From the NCBI RefSeq assembly GCF_004336635.1, contig NZ_SJXH01000036.1, positions 1-36,310 of the forward strand: DNA of 36,310 nucleotides, read 5' to 3'. Position 1 is the stretch's first letter; the number at the start of each line of letters is the position of its first letter. Positions 26,684-34,635 of the stretch are shown in pieces. This stretch comes from Acinetobacter sp. ANC 4862. Lineage in GTDB: Bacteria; Pseudomonadota; Gammaproteobacteria; Pseudomonadales; Moraxellaceae. The position numbers and the translations under genes are program-made. The notes below the pieces were generated by a model. It was not told the origin of the DNA. It saw nothing but the letters and a program-made list of their open reading frames with translations, and searched no databases.

Positions 26684-27913
26684 CTAAAACCTTCCCTGCT
26701 CCACACGTTCTTTTAAAATCTCTTTGAGCATCGCTCTCGGGAAACTAAACCACAGCGCAATTAAAATAAAACAGGCCACCGCATAGGCCCAAAGATGGTA
26801 TTGCTCGTACATCACCCGAACCAGTTCAATAATAATAAAGAAGCTGAACATCAACAGCATTGAAACGGCGGCTGCCACTGTACCTTTAGAAACTTCCGAT
26901 GACATCAACGCAAAACGGTACAGCACCGAAAAACTGATGCCTTCACCAAAGCTGATCAAAGTCATGCCAGCAATTAAGCACCAGATCAGATAATCCTGCC
27001 AGATCACTCCTGCCAGTAAAACCACCGTTCCGAGGAGCATAATCGGCAAGCCCATCAGCACCGATTTTCCCAATGCCAGTTTGTCGATAATTTTAATCAG
27101 CACGATATTACCGACAATTAATCCACCCAATACCGGAAATTGTGCCAGGCCATATTGCATGCTGCTAAGACCCAACTCTTCCACCAATATCACCGGTGAA
27201 AGTGCAATCCATAGCATCAATGGCATACTGACCATCGGTAAGGCCAAAGTCATGGCTAAAAAACGTTTATTTTTATAGACCTGTTTAAAGTCATCCAAAA
27301 TATAACTGATCGGCTGTTTTGGAATGCTCACCTTTGTATCGGGCATTTTGGCTTTAAGCCCAAACCAGCTTAAAAAAGCTAAAAATGCGATGCCTATAAA
27401 ACCCCAATGCCATGACACATGATCAATCATAAATGCACCCACCACAGGGCCGAGTAATGGCGCAAGCAGTGAAATATTGGCCATCAGAGCCATGACTTTA
27501 ATCGCATCGCGTTCTTCAAAGGTTTCCTGAATGGCGGCATAACCTACAGCGGAAATAACTGTTAAGCCTATGCCTTGTAAAAAGCGCAGTGCTAAAAAGC
27601 TTTCAATATTTTTCGTCAGTAAAATCAATAAGCAGCACAGTACAAAAAACAATACCCCTGCGAGTAGAACTTTTTTTCGTCCTAGTCGGTCGGACAATGG
27701 ACCCAATAACCATGCCACACATGCTCCGCCAAGCAGATAAAACGACATGGAAGATGGTGCCCATGAACTGCTTACGCCAAAGTCTTTGGTAATGGCGAGC
27801 ATGGCAGGTTGAACCAAGTCGTTGCCGATATAAACGGAAAATTCAAACAGGACCAATGCCAATGGGAACATCAGCGTGGCACGGTTTAAGGTGGCGGTTT
27901 GAACTTTTTGCAT
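26684..27913 (-). CDS. craA: MFS multidrug efflux transporter CraA (MdfA-like)
   Basis: Drug/H+ antiporter with 12 predicted helices, 409 residues. It closely resembles A. baumannii CraA, known for chloramphenicol efflux, as I recall its sequence. The membrane charges of MdfA are conserved in place: Glu24 and Asp32 in FEFSVYIGNDL (MdfA Glu26 and Asp34) and Arg110 in LRFLQG (MdfA Arg112). The loop 2-3 motif GPLSDRLGRKKVL is typical of MFS proteins. The ATG at 27911-27913 opens MQKVQTATL. abiH lies upstream in the same direction, separated by a terminator and about 190 bases. Whether this orthologue confers resistance is not shown by the sequence. Confidence 0.93.
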   Translation of the reverse strand: MQKVQTATLNRATLMFPLALVLFEFSVYIGNDLVQPAMLAITKDFGVSSSWAPSSMSFYLLGGACVAWLLGPLSDRLGRKKVLLAGVLFFVLCCLLILLTKNIESFLALRFLQGIGLTVISAVGYAAIQETFEERDAIKVMALMANISLLAPLLGPVVGAFMIDHVSWHWGFIGIAFLAFLSWFGLKAKMPDTKVSIPKQPISYILDDFKQVYKNKRFLAMTLALPMVSMPLMLWIALSPVILVEELGLSSMQYGLAQFPVLGGLIVGNIVLIKIIDKLALGKSVLMGLPIMLLGTVVLLAGVIWQDYLIWCLIAGMTLISFGEGISFSVLYRFALMSSEVSKGTVAAAVSMLLMFSFFIIIELVRVMYEQYHLWAYAVACFILIALWFSFPRAMLKEILKERVEQGRF

Positions 27914-28106
27914 TGTTTTTCTACATATATTTTAGGCTTGGAGGGCTACGTACTATTTTTAGTGGGGAGAAGCGTAAGCCCAATGACAAGCATTGAGTGT
28001 TTAAATTAAAGTTTGGGAAATGCACTTCGTTATAAGTGGCTTAAAACACCGTATTCACAAGATGTCTAAAAAGATAAAAGTGTTTCGTGAGAAATATTTG
28101 TCTCAA

Positions 28107-28136
28107 ACAAAAACACCTACTTGGTTGAGTAGGTGT
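28107..28136 (-). terminator. Rho-independent terminator of abiH
   Basis: Stem ACACCTACT/AGTAGGTGT (28113-28121 with 28128-28136); on the minus strand it is followed by TTTTTG. It lies 29 bases after the abiH stop. Confidence 0.85.
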
Positions 28137-28164
28137 AGTTTAGCAGAGACTATTTTTCTTGTCT

Positions 28165-29610
28165 TTAAGCTGTTTTTTCCGAAATAATTTCGCCAAATTT
28201 AATTTTTGGATTTGATTTAAATTGAAGCCATTTATTTTTCATCCATTGCTCAACTTTATCTTTTTCTAAAATTGCTAATAAATTATTAAGTAATGCAAAT
28301 TTTGCATTTTGATCAAAGTAATAAATAGTTACTCTAACATTACGATCTATCTCATCATTTAAGCTAAATAAATCCAAAATATAATCCTTATCTGAAACAT
28401 CTAGTGAATGCCCCCAAATATAAAAATTCAACGCTAAAGACCTTAAATGATCTGTTCTACTTAAACTAAGCCTTTCGCTTTCTAAATTAGTAAAGTTTCT
28501 AGCTTTATGCTTTTCTAATTCTAGAAGATGCTCTTTTATCTGTTTTTTATAAATATCCAAAAATAAGTAATCTGTATCCTTAAAAAGCTTTTGATGATAT
28601 TTAGTAAAACCATAAGCTTTAAGTTTTTTCAGACATTCATCTTTAAGTTCATCAATACCTAAAACTATATTTTGTTCTTCTCCATGACTTCCATGTAAAT
28701 ACTCAACATCTACAGATTCATAAATTCTCTGATAAGTATTTGTATAATTAAAAGAATAAATTTTATCTGGACACACCCAGTTTGGAGATTTAATTTCAAC
28801 CTCACAATTTAATAGAAGTTTATTAACAACTAATTCTAAATAAAGATTAAAAATTTCTATAAAACTCTCTAATTGTTCATAAAGAAAATCTAAGAATAAT
28901 TCAGGACTGAAGCCATTAATAATTTTACCTCCATAACAAAATTTCGGATTAATATTTTCTCGCTCATTAATTACAGTAGTTTCTTTCCCGCTCCCATCTT
29001 TAAGCAAAGACCTCGGTCTGAGAGTTTCATATTCCTCAAGTTTTACGACGTTAAAAAAATTTAAAATCTTTGAATCACGATTTCTAATTTTCAAACCATC
29101 TTTCTTATTCTTAACAAAATATTGGTGCAAATTTTCAATTATGTGGAAATTCTCAATATCTACAATAAAACGTGCGGCAATTATCAAAACCTCTTCAATT
29201 TTTTGTTCAAAATCAATCCAAGTTTTCACCTCTTTTACATGATTTTTAAAATACTGATACCAACAATTTAGCTCTAACTTATATTGAATCTTTAATACAT
29301 CTTTAGCTGATAGATTAATTTCGTCTATAAAATAATACTCTTTAGCTTTTTCTATGAATTTAATATCTCTTATTTTTGAAAATAACTCATCAAAGCTCAT
29401 CTCAAACTTAAAAGAATTAGAATTCTTATTTTTTAGGAACATTTCATCCAGTATATCCATCCATTCATGCACTGTATGAATTTTTAAATTTGGAACTTTT
29501 CCACCTGTATTTTTACCTTCAATCGCAGCCATTACATCCATAAAATGATCATACTTTGTCGGCAAATAGTGTGACAAATCAAAGCCATTACCGACAATTA
29601 AAATATTCAT
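28165..29610 (-). CDS. abiH: AbiH-family abortive-infection phage-defence protein
   Basis: Large protein of 481 residues recognised as AbiH family. The N-terminus has the nucleotide-loop-like MNILIVGNGFDL (Gly7-Asn8-Gly9, Asp11) followed by LPTKYDHFMDV. The C-terminal half has IYSFNYTNTYQ (286-293 core), YLHG (306-308), IVLGIDE (315-321) and FYIWGHSLDVSD (about 399-407). AbiH was first described in Lactococcus as causing abortive phage infection; its mechanism is not established. The coding strand is much richer in A and T than the neighbours, a sign of horizontal transfer. I start it at the ATG at 29608-29610, where the fold begins; a TTG at 29646 lies inside the preceding terminator. It is a single gene with terminators on both sides. 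Confidence 0.88.
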   Translation of the reverse strand: MNILIVGNGFDLSHYLPTKYDHFMDVMAAIEGKNTGGKVPNLKIHTVHEWMDILDEMFLKNKNSNSFKFEMSFDELFSKIRDIKFIEKAKEYYFIDEINLSAKDVLKIQYKLELNCWYQYFKNHVKEVKTWIDFEQKIEEVLIIAARFIVDIENFHIIENLHQYFVKNKKDGLKIRNRDSKILNFFNVVKLEEYETLRPRSLLKDGSGKETTVINERENINPKFCYGGKIINGFSPELFLDFLYEQLESFIEIFNLYLELVVNKLLLNCEVEIKSPNWVCPDKIYSFNYTNTYQRIYESVDVEYLHGSHGEEQNIVLGIDELKDECLKKLKAYGFTKYHQKLFKDTDYLFLDIYKKQIKEHLLELEKHKARNFTNLESERLSLSRTDHLRSLALNFYIWGHSLDVSDKDYILDLFSLNDEIDRNVRVTIYYFDQNAKFALLNNLLAILEKDKVEQWMKNKWLQFKSNPKIKFGEIISEKTA

Positions 29611-29632
29611 TGTTCTTATTACCCCAAACGCA

Positions 29633-29660
29633 AAAAAGCGCATCAATCGATACGCTTTTT
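29633..29660 (-). terminator. Terminator between the lipoprotein gene and abiH
   Basis: AAAAAGCG (29633-29640) pairs with CGCTTTTT (29653-29660) around a 12-base loop, with six T on the minus strand. It lies 44 bases beyond the lipoprotein stop and only about 22 bases before the abiH start. Confidence 0.8.
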
Positions 29661-29704
29661 ATGCAGCATAATGGCCGAAATAGCAATCCTGAATTAAAAA
29701 TTCA

Positions 29705-30085
29705 TCAAGGACATTTTGCCGTCTGAAACGCTTTGCTATTTTTACTGCGTTGGCATTGATATTCAGTTTGCATACCTGTTTTCTTCCAGTCACCCTCTAC
29801 ATTTTTAAAACTGTACGTGGTACGAATCGAACGAACCGAATCATCTTTTAAACCCGTTTCAGTCACTTTGACCTGTGCAGCAGTTGGTGACTCAGCACTG
29901 TTAAAATATTGACGAATCTCAACCGTTGCCGAATCCTTACGCAAGTCAGGTCTTGCTTTTAAGACTTGTTGCAAAGGCGTATCTGATGAACCAAGACTGA
30001 CTTTAGATGCTAGTTTTTTTGTTGTTGCACAACCCGTCGTCATTAAGCCCAAACAAATTATAGAGGTAGAGAGTAAACGTAACAT
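29705..30085 (-). CDS. Small predicted lipoprotein, unknown function
   Basis: A 126-residue protein with a type II-like signal: LLSTSIICLGLMTTGC, with Cys19 as the candidate lipidated residue, although Thr at -3 is unusual. The mature part is soluble. It contains a beta-rich segment (about 56-108: TVEIRQYFNSAE to YSFKNVEGDWKKTGMQTEY) and two C-terminal Cys residues (YQCQRSK and TAKCP), which could form a disulfide. No family was recognised. GGGGGGA lies about eight bases before the ATG at 30083-30085. A terminator for the upstream oxidase gene lies only 17 bases before the start. Confidence 0.8.
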   Translation of the reverse strand: MLRLLSTSIICLGLMTTGCATTKKLASKVSLGSSDTPLQQVLKARPDLRKDSATVEIRQYFNSAESPTAAQVKVTETGLKDDSVRSIRTTYSFKNVEGDWKKTGMQTEYQCQRSKNSKAFQTAKCP

Positions 30086-30102
30086 TGGGAAATCCCCCCC
30101 AT

Positions 30103-30141
30103 AAAAAAAGGCACTGCATCTATGATGCCATGCCTTTTTTT
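30103..30141 (-). terminator. Terminator between the flavin oxidase and lipoprotein genes
   Basis: Long hairpin with outer arms AAAAAAAGGCA/TGCCTTTTTTT and inner arms GCATC/GATGC. On the minus strand it ends in a seven-base T run. Confidence 0.9.
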
Positions 30142-30147
30142 CTTACT

Positions 30148-30170
30148 CGATGACAGTTATGTAGTCATCG
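30148..30170. promoter_or_regulatory. Inverted repeat upstream of the lipoprotein-gene terminator
   Basis: Perfect seven-base arms CGATGAC (30148-30154) and GTCATCG (30164-30170), nine bases apart, between the oxidase stop and its terminator. It could be an operator for a promoter of the lipoprotein gene or a simple transcript hairpin. Confidence 0.35.
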
Positions 30171-30194
30171 GTAAAAGAACTTACAGGTCAAATA

Positions 30195-31604
30195 TTAAAG
30201 ATCAAATAATTTGCCCGGGTTCATAATACCGTTTGGATCGAATACCTGTTTCAATGCTTTCATGTAGCCAATTTCTTCTTCAGAACGGGTGTAATTAAGA
30301 TATGGCTTTTTGGTCATACCGACACCGTGTTCCGCAGAGATCGAACCGTCATATTTTTTTACGGTTTCAAACACGTATTTATTCACTACCTGACATTTGG
30401 CAAAGAATTCGTCTTTAGACAAGTTCTCTGGTTTCAAGATATTTAAGTGCAAGTTACCGTCACCAATATGACCGAACCAGCAGATTTCAAAGTCAGGATA
30501 GTTTTCAGCCACAATTGCATCAATTTCTTTAATGAATGCAGGAACGTGAGTAATTAACACTGAAATGTCATTTTTGTACGGCGTGAACGGCGCGATTGAT
30601 TCAGAAATATCTTCACGTAAACGCCATAAGCTATGCACTTGGTCAAGGTTTTGGCTCATTACGCCATCAAGCACCCAACCTTCTTCCATACAATGCTCGA
30701 AGATTTCCATCGCAGCATCCATGATTGGTTCATACGGCGCTTCAAACTCAAGCAACACATAGAAAGGACAAGCCGTTTCAAATGGACGTTGCACATGACC
30801 ATGATCCAGCACTTTCTGCATTGCCAATTCACCAAAGAATTCGAACGCAGTTAAATCAATTTTCTTCTGGAATGCGTGAAGTACCGGCATGATTGCATCA
30901 AAGTCAGGCACACCCAATACCATCACTTGTAGGTCATGCGGTTGACGCTCAAGCTTGATTTCAGCTTCAGTCACCAAACCTAAAGTTCCTTCACCGCCAA
31001 TGAATAAATGTTGAAGCGCATAACCGGTCGCGTTCTTGATCATGCCTTTGTTCAAGCGCAGGATGTCGCCTTTACCTGTCACAACCGTCAGACCAAGCAC
31101 CCAGTTACGGGTCATGCCGTATTTAATCACTTTAATACCGCCAGCGTTGGTACCAATGTTGCCGCCAATTTGTGAAGAACCTGAAGACGCAAAATCCACT
31201 GGGTAATACATGCCCTGTTCTTCTGCATAGTTTTGCAACTGTTCAGTCACCACACCCGCTTGTACACGTACCATACGGTCTGCAGGGAAGAACTCAAGAA
31301 TCTGGTTCATCTTGTCCATGCTAACGACAATTTCACCGTTCGATGCCACAGCCCCAGCAGATAAACCGGTACGGCCGCCCGATGGCGTGATGGCAATATT
31401 GTGTTCATTGGCAAATTTAACAATCGCCTGCACCTGTTCCGTGCTCGATGGAAAAACGATAACTGATGGATTTGGATCAAAATGCTTGGTGTAGTCTTTG
31501 CCCCAGGCATCGAGACTAGCAGCATCAGTTTTAATGCGGTTTTCACCGACAATGGCTGTCAATTGGGTTAATAACTCAGGTGTTAAAGCGACTGGAGCAT
31601 TCAT
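30195..31604 (-). CDS. FAD-linked oxidase, D-2-hydroxyglutarate dehydrogenase type
   Basis: Flavoprotein of the GlcD/D-lactate dehydrogenase/D2HGDH group (469 residues). The N-terminal FAD domain has PSGGRTGLSAG and VDFASSGSSQIGGNIGTNAGG, followed by the IGGEGTLGLVTEAEIKLE segment. The C-terminal domain has the metal-binding FGHIGDGNLHLN, SAEHGVGMTKK and a terminal NPGKLFDL. The ATG at 31602-31604 (MNAPVALTP) has AGGT about ten bases upstream; a TTG at 31622 only extends it. It is divergent from serA. In Pseudomonas stutzeri a D-2-hydroxyglutarate dehydrogenase oxidises the D-2-hydroxyglutarate made by SerA, so this substrate is my first guess; D-lactate or glycolate remain possible. Confidence 0.87.
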   Translation of the reverse strand: MNAPVALTPELLTQLTAIVGENRIKTDAASLDAWGKDYTKHFDPNPSVIVFPSSTEQVQAIVKFANEHNIAITPSGGRTGLSAGAVASNGEIVVSMDKMNQILEFFPADRMVRVQAGVVTEQLQNYAEEQGMYYPVDFASSGSSQIGGNIGTNAGGIKVIKYGMTRNWVLGLTVVTGKGDILRLNKGMIKNATGYALQHLFIGGEGTLGLVTEAEIKLERQPHDLQVMVLGVPDFDAIMPVLHAFQKKIDLTAFEFFGELAMQKVLDHGHVQRPFETACPFYVLLEFEAPYEPIMDAAMEIFEHCMEEGWVLDGVMSQNLDQVHSLWRLREDISESIAPFTPYKNDISVLITHVPAFIKEIDAIVAENYPDFEICWFGHIGDGNLHLNILKPENLSKDEFFAKCQVVNKYVFETVKKYDGSISAEHGVGMTKKPYLNYTRSEEEIGYMKALKQVFDPNGIMNPGKLFDL

Positions 31605-31959
31605 CGTTTGCAGACCTAGCAAGAAATATACAAGTGGTGGATGGTCTATAGATCATTCATTTGTAAAAAGATTAACAATGCAATGGTGTCTTAGACTGGC
31701 GTGAACATAAAAGCAACAGCATGGCTGTGGCGGTTTTCACTACGCAGCATTATAAAGCATTTTCCACTGAAACCCTGCGGAAATAAGCATTTTGACAATC
31801 TCGCCTTAAAAATTACAGCTTTAGTTAAACCCAAATCTGCAGGGAACGGCGTATATATGGCAAAAATACCTAAACTCTCCGTCATAAAGGAAATGTATAT
31901 AGACCCTTCTCGTATGTTATCATATCGCGACTAAATTTGGCCTTTGTAGCGGAGCCGTA
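31605..31959. promoter_or_regulatory. Divergent promoter region between the flavin oxidase gene and serA
   Basis: 355 bases without a convincing gene. A -10-like TATCAT lies at 31918-31923 with a poor -35; GGAG sits seven bases before the serA ATG. Other short frames have no ribosome binding sites. No riboswitch was recognised. Confidence 0.4.
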
Positions 31960-33192
31960 ATGAGCCAACATCTTTCTCTACCTAAAGATAAAATTCGTTT
32001 CTTGTTGTTAGAAGGCGTTCATCAAAACGCAATCGACACATTAAATGCTGCTGGATACACCAACATCGATTACCGTAAAACTGCGCTTGAGGGTGAAGCG
32101 TTGAAAGAAGCGGTTAAAGATGCTCACTTCATCGGTATTCGTTCACGTACTCAACTGACTGAAGAAGTATTTGAAGCAGCCAACAAGCTCATCGCTGTTG
32201 GCTGTTTTTGTATCGGTACCAATCAGGTAAATCTTGATGCTGCGATGGTTCGTGGTATTCCAGTATTTAACGCACCGTACTCAAATACCCGTTCAGTTGC
32301 TGAACTTGTACTTGCTGAAGCAATTCTTTTACTTCGTGGTGTTCCTGCGAAATCTGCTTCTACTCACCGTGGTGGCTGGAACAAATCTGCAGTGGGTTCA
32401 TTTGAAACTCGTGGTAAAACTTTAGGTATCGTGGGTTACGGCTCAATCGGTTCTCAACTTTCAGTTCTTGCTGAAAGCATGGGTATGCACGTGATTTATT
32501 ATGATGCAGTAACCAAACTTCCTATGGGTAATGCACGTCAAGTGGGTTCTCTTGCCGAGTTACTTGCAAATGCTGACGTTGTATCTCTACACGTTCCTGA
32601 CGTGCCATCAACACGTAATTTCTTTGGCAAAGACCAGTTTGCACAAATGAAAGAAGGTTCTATCTTCATTAATGCTGCACGTGGTACATGTGTACTGATT
32701 GAAGATTTGGCTGATGCGATTAAATCGGGTCACATTGCCGGCGCTGCAATTGACGTATTCCCTAAAGAACCTAAAGCAAACGGTGAAGAATTTGTTTCTC
32801 CACTTCGTGGCCTGGACAACGTGATTTTGACTCCTCACGTGGGTGGTTCGACTATGGAAGCGCAAGCCAACATCGGTTTAGAAGTGGCAGAGAAATTTGT
32901 TGCTTACTCAGATAAAGGTATGACTTTATCTGCTGTGAACTTCCCGGAAATTGCATTGCCGTTGACTGAAGGTAAACACCGTTTACTTCACATTCACAAA
33001 AACATTCCTGGCGTGCTTTCTAAAATCAACAACCTATTTGCTGAACACGGCATCAACATCTCTGGTCAGTCATTAATGACTAAAGGTGATGTGGGTTACT
33101 TGGTGATGGACGTTGACGCAACTGCATCTAAAGAAGCACTTGATACACTTCAAGACGTTGAAGGTACAATCCGCGTTCGCGTATTGTTCTAA
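31960..33192 (+). CDS. serA: D-3-phosphoglycerate dehydrogenase
   Basis: Catalyses the first step of serine synthesis, oxidation of 3-phosphoglycerate with NAD+; E. coli SerA also reduces 2-oxoglutarate to D-2-hydroxyglutarate. The 410-residue protein matches E. coli SerA in length. It has the NAD motif GIVGYGSIGSQL, the SLHVPDVPSTRNF segment, NAARGTCVLIEDLADAI with the catalytic-region Arg, LTPHVGGST with the catalytic His, and a C-terminal ACT domain (HIHKNIPGVLSKINNLFAEHG), where serine feedback acts in E. coli. GGAG lies seven bases before the ATG. A TTCG-loop terminator follows. Confidence 0.97.
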   Translation: MSQHLSLPKDKIRFLLLEGVHQNAIDTLNAAGYTNIDYRKTALEGEALKEAVKDAHFIGIRSRTQLTEEVFEAANKLIAVGCFCIGTNQVNLDAAMVRGIPVFNAPYSNTRSVAELVLAEAILLLRGVPAKSASTHRGGWNKSAVGSFETRGKTLGIVGYGSIGSQLSVLAESMGMHVIYYDAVTKLPMGNARQVGSLAELLANADVVSLHVPDVPSTRNFFGKDQFAQMKEGSIFINAARGTCVLIEDLADAIKSGHIAGAAIDVFPKEPKANGEEFVSPLRGLDNVILTPHVGGSTMEAQANIGLEVAEKFVAYSDKGMTLSAVNFPEIALPLTEGKHRLLHIHKNIPGVLSKINNLFAEHGINISGQSLMTKGDVGYLVMDVDATASKEALDTLQDVEGTIRVRVLF

Positions 33193-33576
33193 TTTAATTT
33201 AGAACCTTAAACCACAGCATTCGTGCTGTGGTTTTTTGTTTTTTCAAGCCCAAAATTTAATATCCTGAACGGAATTGAATTTCGTGACAAAGCCATTCGC
33301 AACTGTTCGAGGCAGACTGACATTTCAGTAAATTATGTTTCTGCGATCAACAAAATTAGATGGAAACATTTGACGAGTTTTGCGAATGGAAATGGTTTTG
33401 GTTACTTTTGCCGAAACAAAAGTAATAAAGTTTTTCAAGAAGGATTACCCGTCTCAATGAAAAGACTCCGTCGTGAAATTTATTCAATGTTTTTGAATAT
33501 AAACAAAGGCTATGAATTTTTTACAGCTTTTATTGCTGATCTCCCGCTATTCGAGAAATCGAAACAAATTTAGTGG
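33193..33576. other. Gene-free stretch between serA and the first RhtA-like gene
   Basis: 384 bases. After the serA terminator the sequence carries an unconvincing 116-codon plus-strand frame (33223-33573) that begins inside the terminator and has no ribosome binding site. A hairpin TTACTTTTG-CCGAAA-CAAAAGTAA lies at 33402-33425. The sequence around it has the look of a dispersed intergenic element in Acinetobacter, but that is recollection. The promoter of the downstream gene was not identified. Confidence 0.5.
33209..33237 (+). terminator. Rho-independent terminator of serA
   Basis: AAACCACAGCA/TGCTGTGGTTT stem with a TTCG loop (33220-33223) and a T run, 17 bases after the stop. Confidence 0.93.
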
Positions 33577-34458
33577 ATGTTGAATTTTAAAAATACACCC
33601 CATGTTCAGGCACTGCTATTATTGCTGATTGCAATGATCAGCGTGCAGAGCAGTGGCTCGCTTGCCAAAATCCTGTTCGGTCAGTTTCCCATCCTGAGCG
33701 TTGCAGCCATGCGTATGCTCATTGGCGCGGTCATCTTGGCGCTTATTTTTAAAATTTGGCAGATCAATTTTAAACAGGTGAAATGGAAAGCCATTATCAG
33801 CTACGGTATTGCCTTAGCCGGTATGAATGCCATGTTTTACCTGTCGATTAATCGCCTTCCCCTTGGCATTGCCGTTTCTTTTGAATTCATTGGTCCGCTC
33901 AGCGTGGCGCTATATTACGCACGGCAAAAATTCGATTTTATCTGGGTCGGACTAGCCATTCTGGGTCTCATTTTACTGTTTCCGTTTGATCAGGTTTCAC
34001 AAAGCCTCGATTTAATCGGGATTGCTTTTGCACTAGGTGCAGGGGCTTGCTGGGCACTGTATATCGTGGCCGGACAAAAACCTTCCGGTATTTCAGGTAA
34101 TCATACCGTGTGCTTGGGCATGTTTATCGGCATGCTGTGTTTAATGCCAATCGCCCTATTTTCAGGCATGTCACCTACAGTTTTTGAACCTTCAAACCTG
34201 GTTTATTTTATTGCTTTGGCAGTGCTGGCCAGTGCCCTGCCTTTTACTCTGGAAATGATTGCACTGCGTAATTTAACGGCACTGAGTTTCGGTACACTGA
34301 TGAGCATAGAATCTGCAATTGCCGCATTATCAGGATTTATATTTTTAGGCGAGCAGTTATTATGGAATCAATGGCTCGCACTTGCGACTATTATTACCGC
34401 CTCCATTGGCTGTACCTATACCACGCAACAAGCCAAGAATAAGGCTGAAAAAAAATAG
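33577..34458 (+). CDS. rhtA: EamA/DMT-family exporter, RhtA-like (threonine/homoserine exporter type)
   Basis: Inner-membrane exporter with ten predicted helices in two EamA repeats, 293 residues. It resembles E. coli RhtA along its length: an SVQSSGSLAKILF-like first helix, SYGIALAGMNAMFYLSI, LPLGIAVSFEFIGPLSVALY, FALGAGACWALYI and LPFTLEMIAL with SFGTLMSIESAIAALSGFIFLGE. E. coli RhtA exports threonine and homoserine; the substrate here is inferred. The ATG at 33577 has AGTGG directly before it, a poor site. A second, diverged copy follows at 34636 in the same direction. Confidence 0.87.
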   Translation: MLNFKNTPHVQALLLLLIAMISVQSSGSLAKILFGQFPILSVAAMRMLIGAVILALIFKIWQINFKQVKWKAIISYGIALAGMNAMFYLSINRLPLGIAVSFEFIGPLSVALYYARQKFDFIWVGLAILGLILLFPFDQVSQSLDLIGIAFALGAGACWALYIVAGQKPSGISGNHTVCLGMFIGMLCLMPIALFSGMSPTVFEPSNLVYFIALAVLASALPFTLEMIALRNLTALSFGTLMSIESAIAALSGFIFLGEQLLWNQWLALATIITASIGCTYTTQQAKNKAEKK

Positions 34459-34635
34459 AAAATACATCCTTTAAATTCAAATTAATCAGGCTAAATTTAC
34501 GCGCTGTTTTTTAAATCCAAAACTTTAAATTCAAACAGTTTAAGATCGTTCAATCCCTCAAAAATTAAACAGAATTGCTATACTGGCGCCATCTTTTCCA
34601 GTGGATTCGCCTGACTCGGTGATCCTGCGTGTAGC

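Noticed and set aside
33223..33573. 116-codon plus-strand frame after serA
   Set aside because: It starts inside the serA terminator, has no ribosome binding site, a non-protein-like composition and an internal hairpin.
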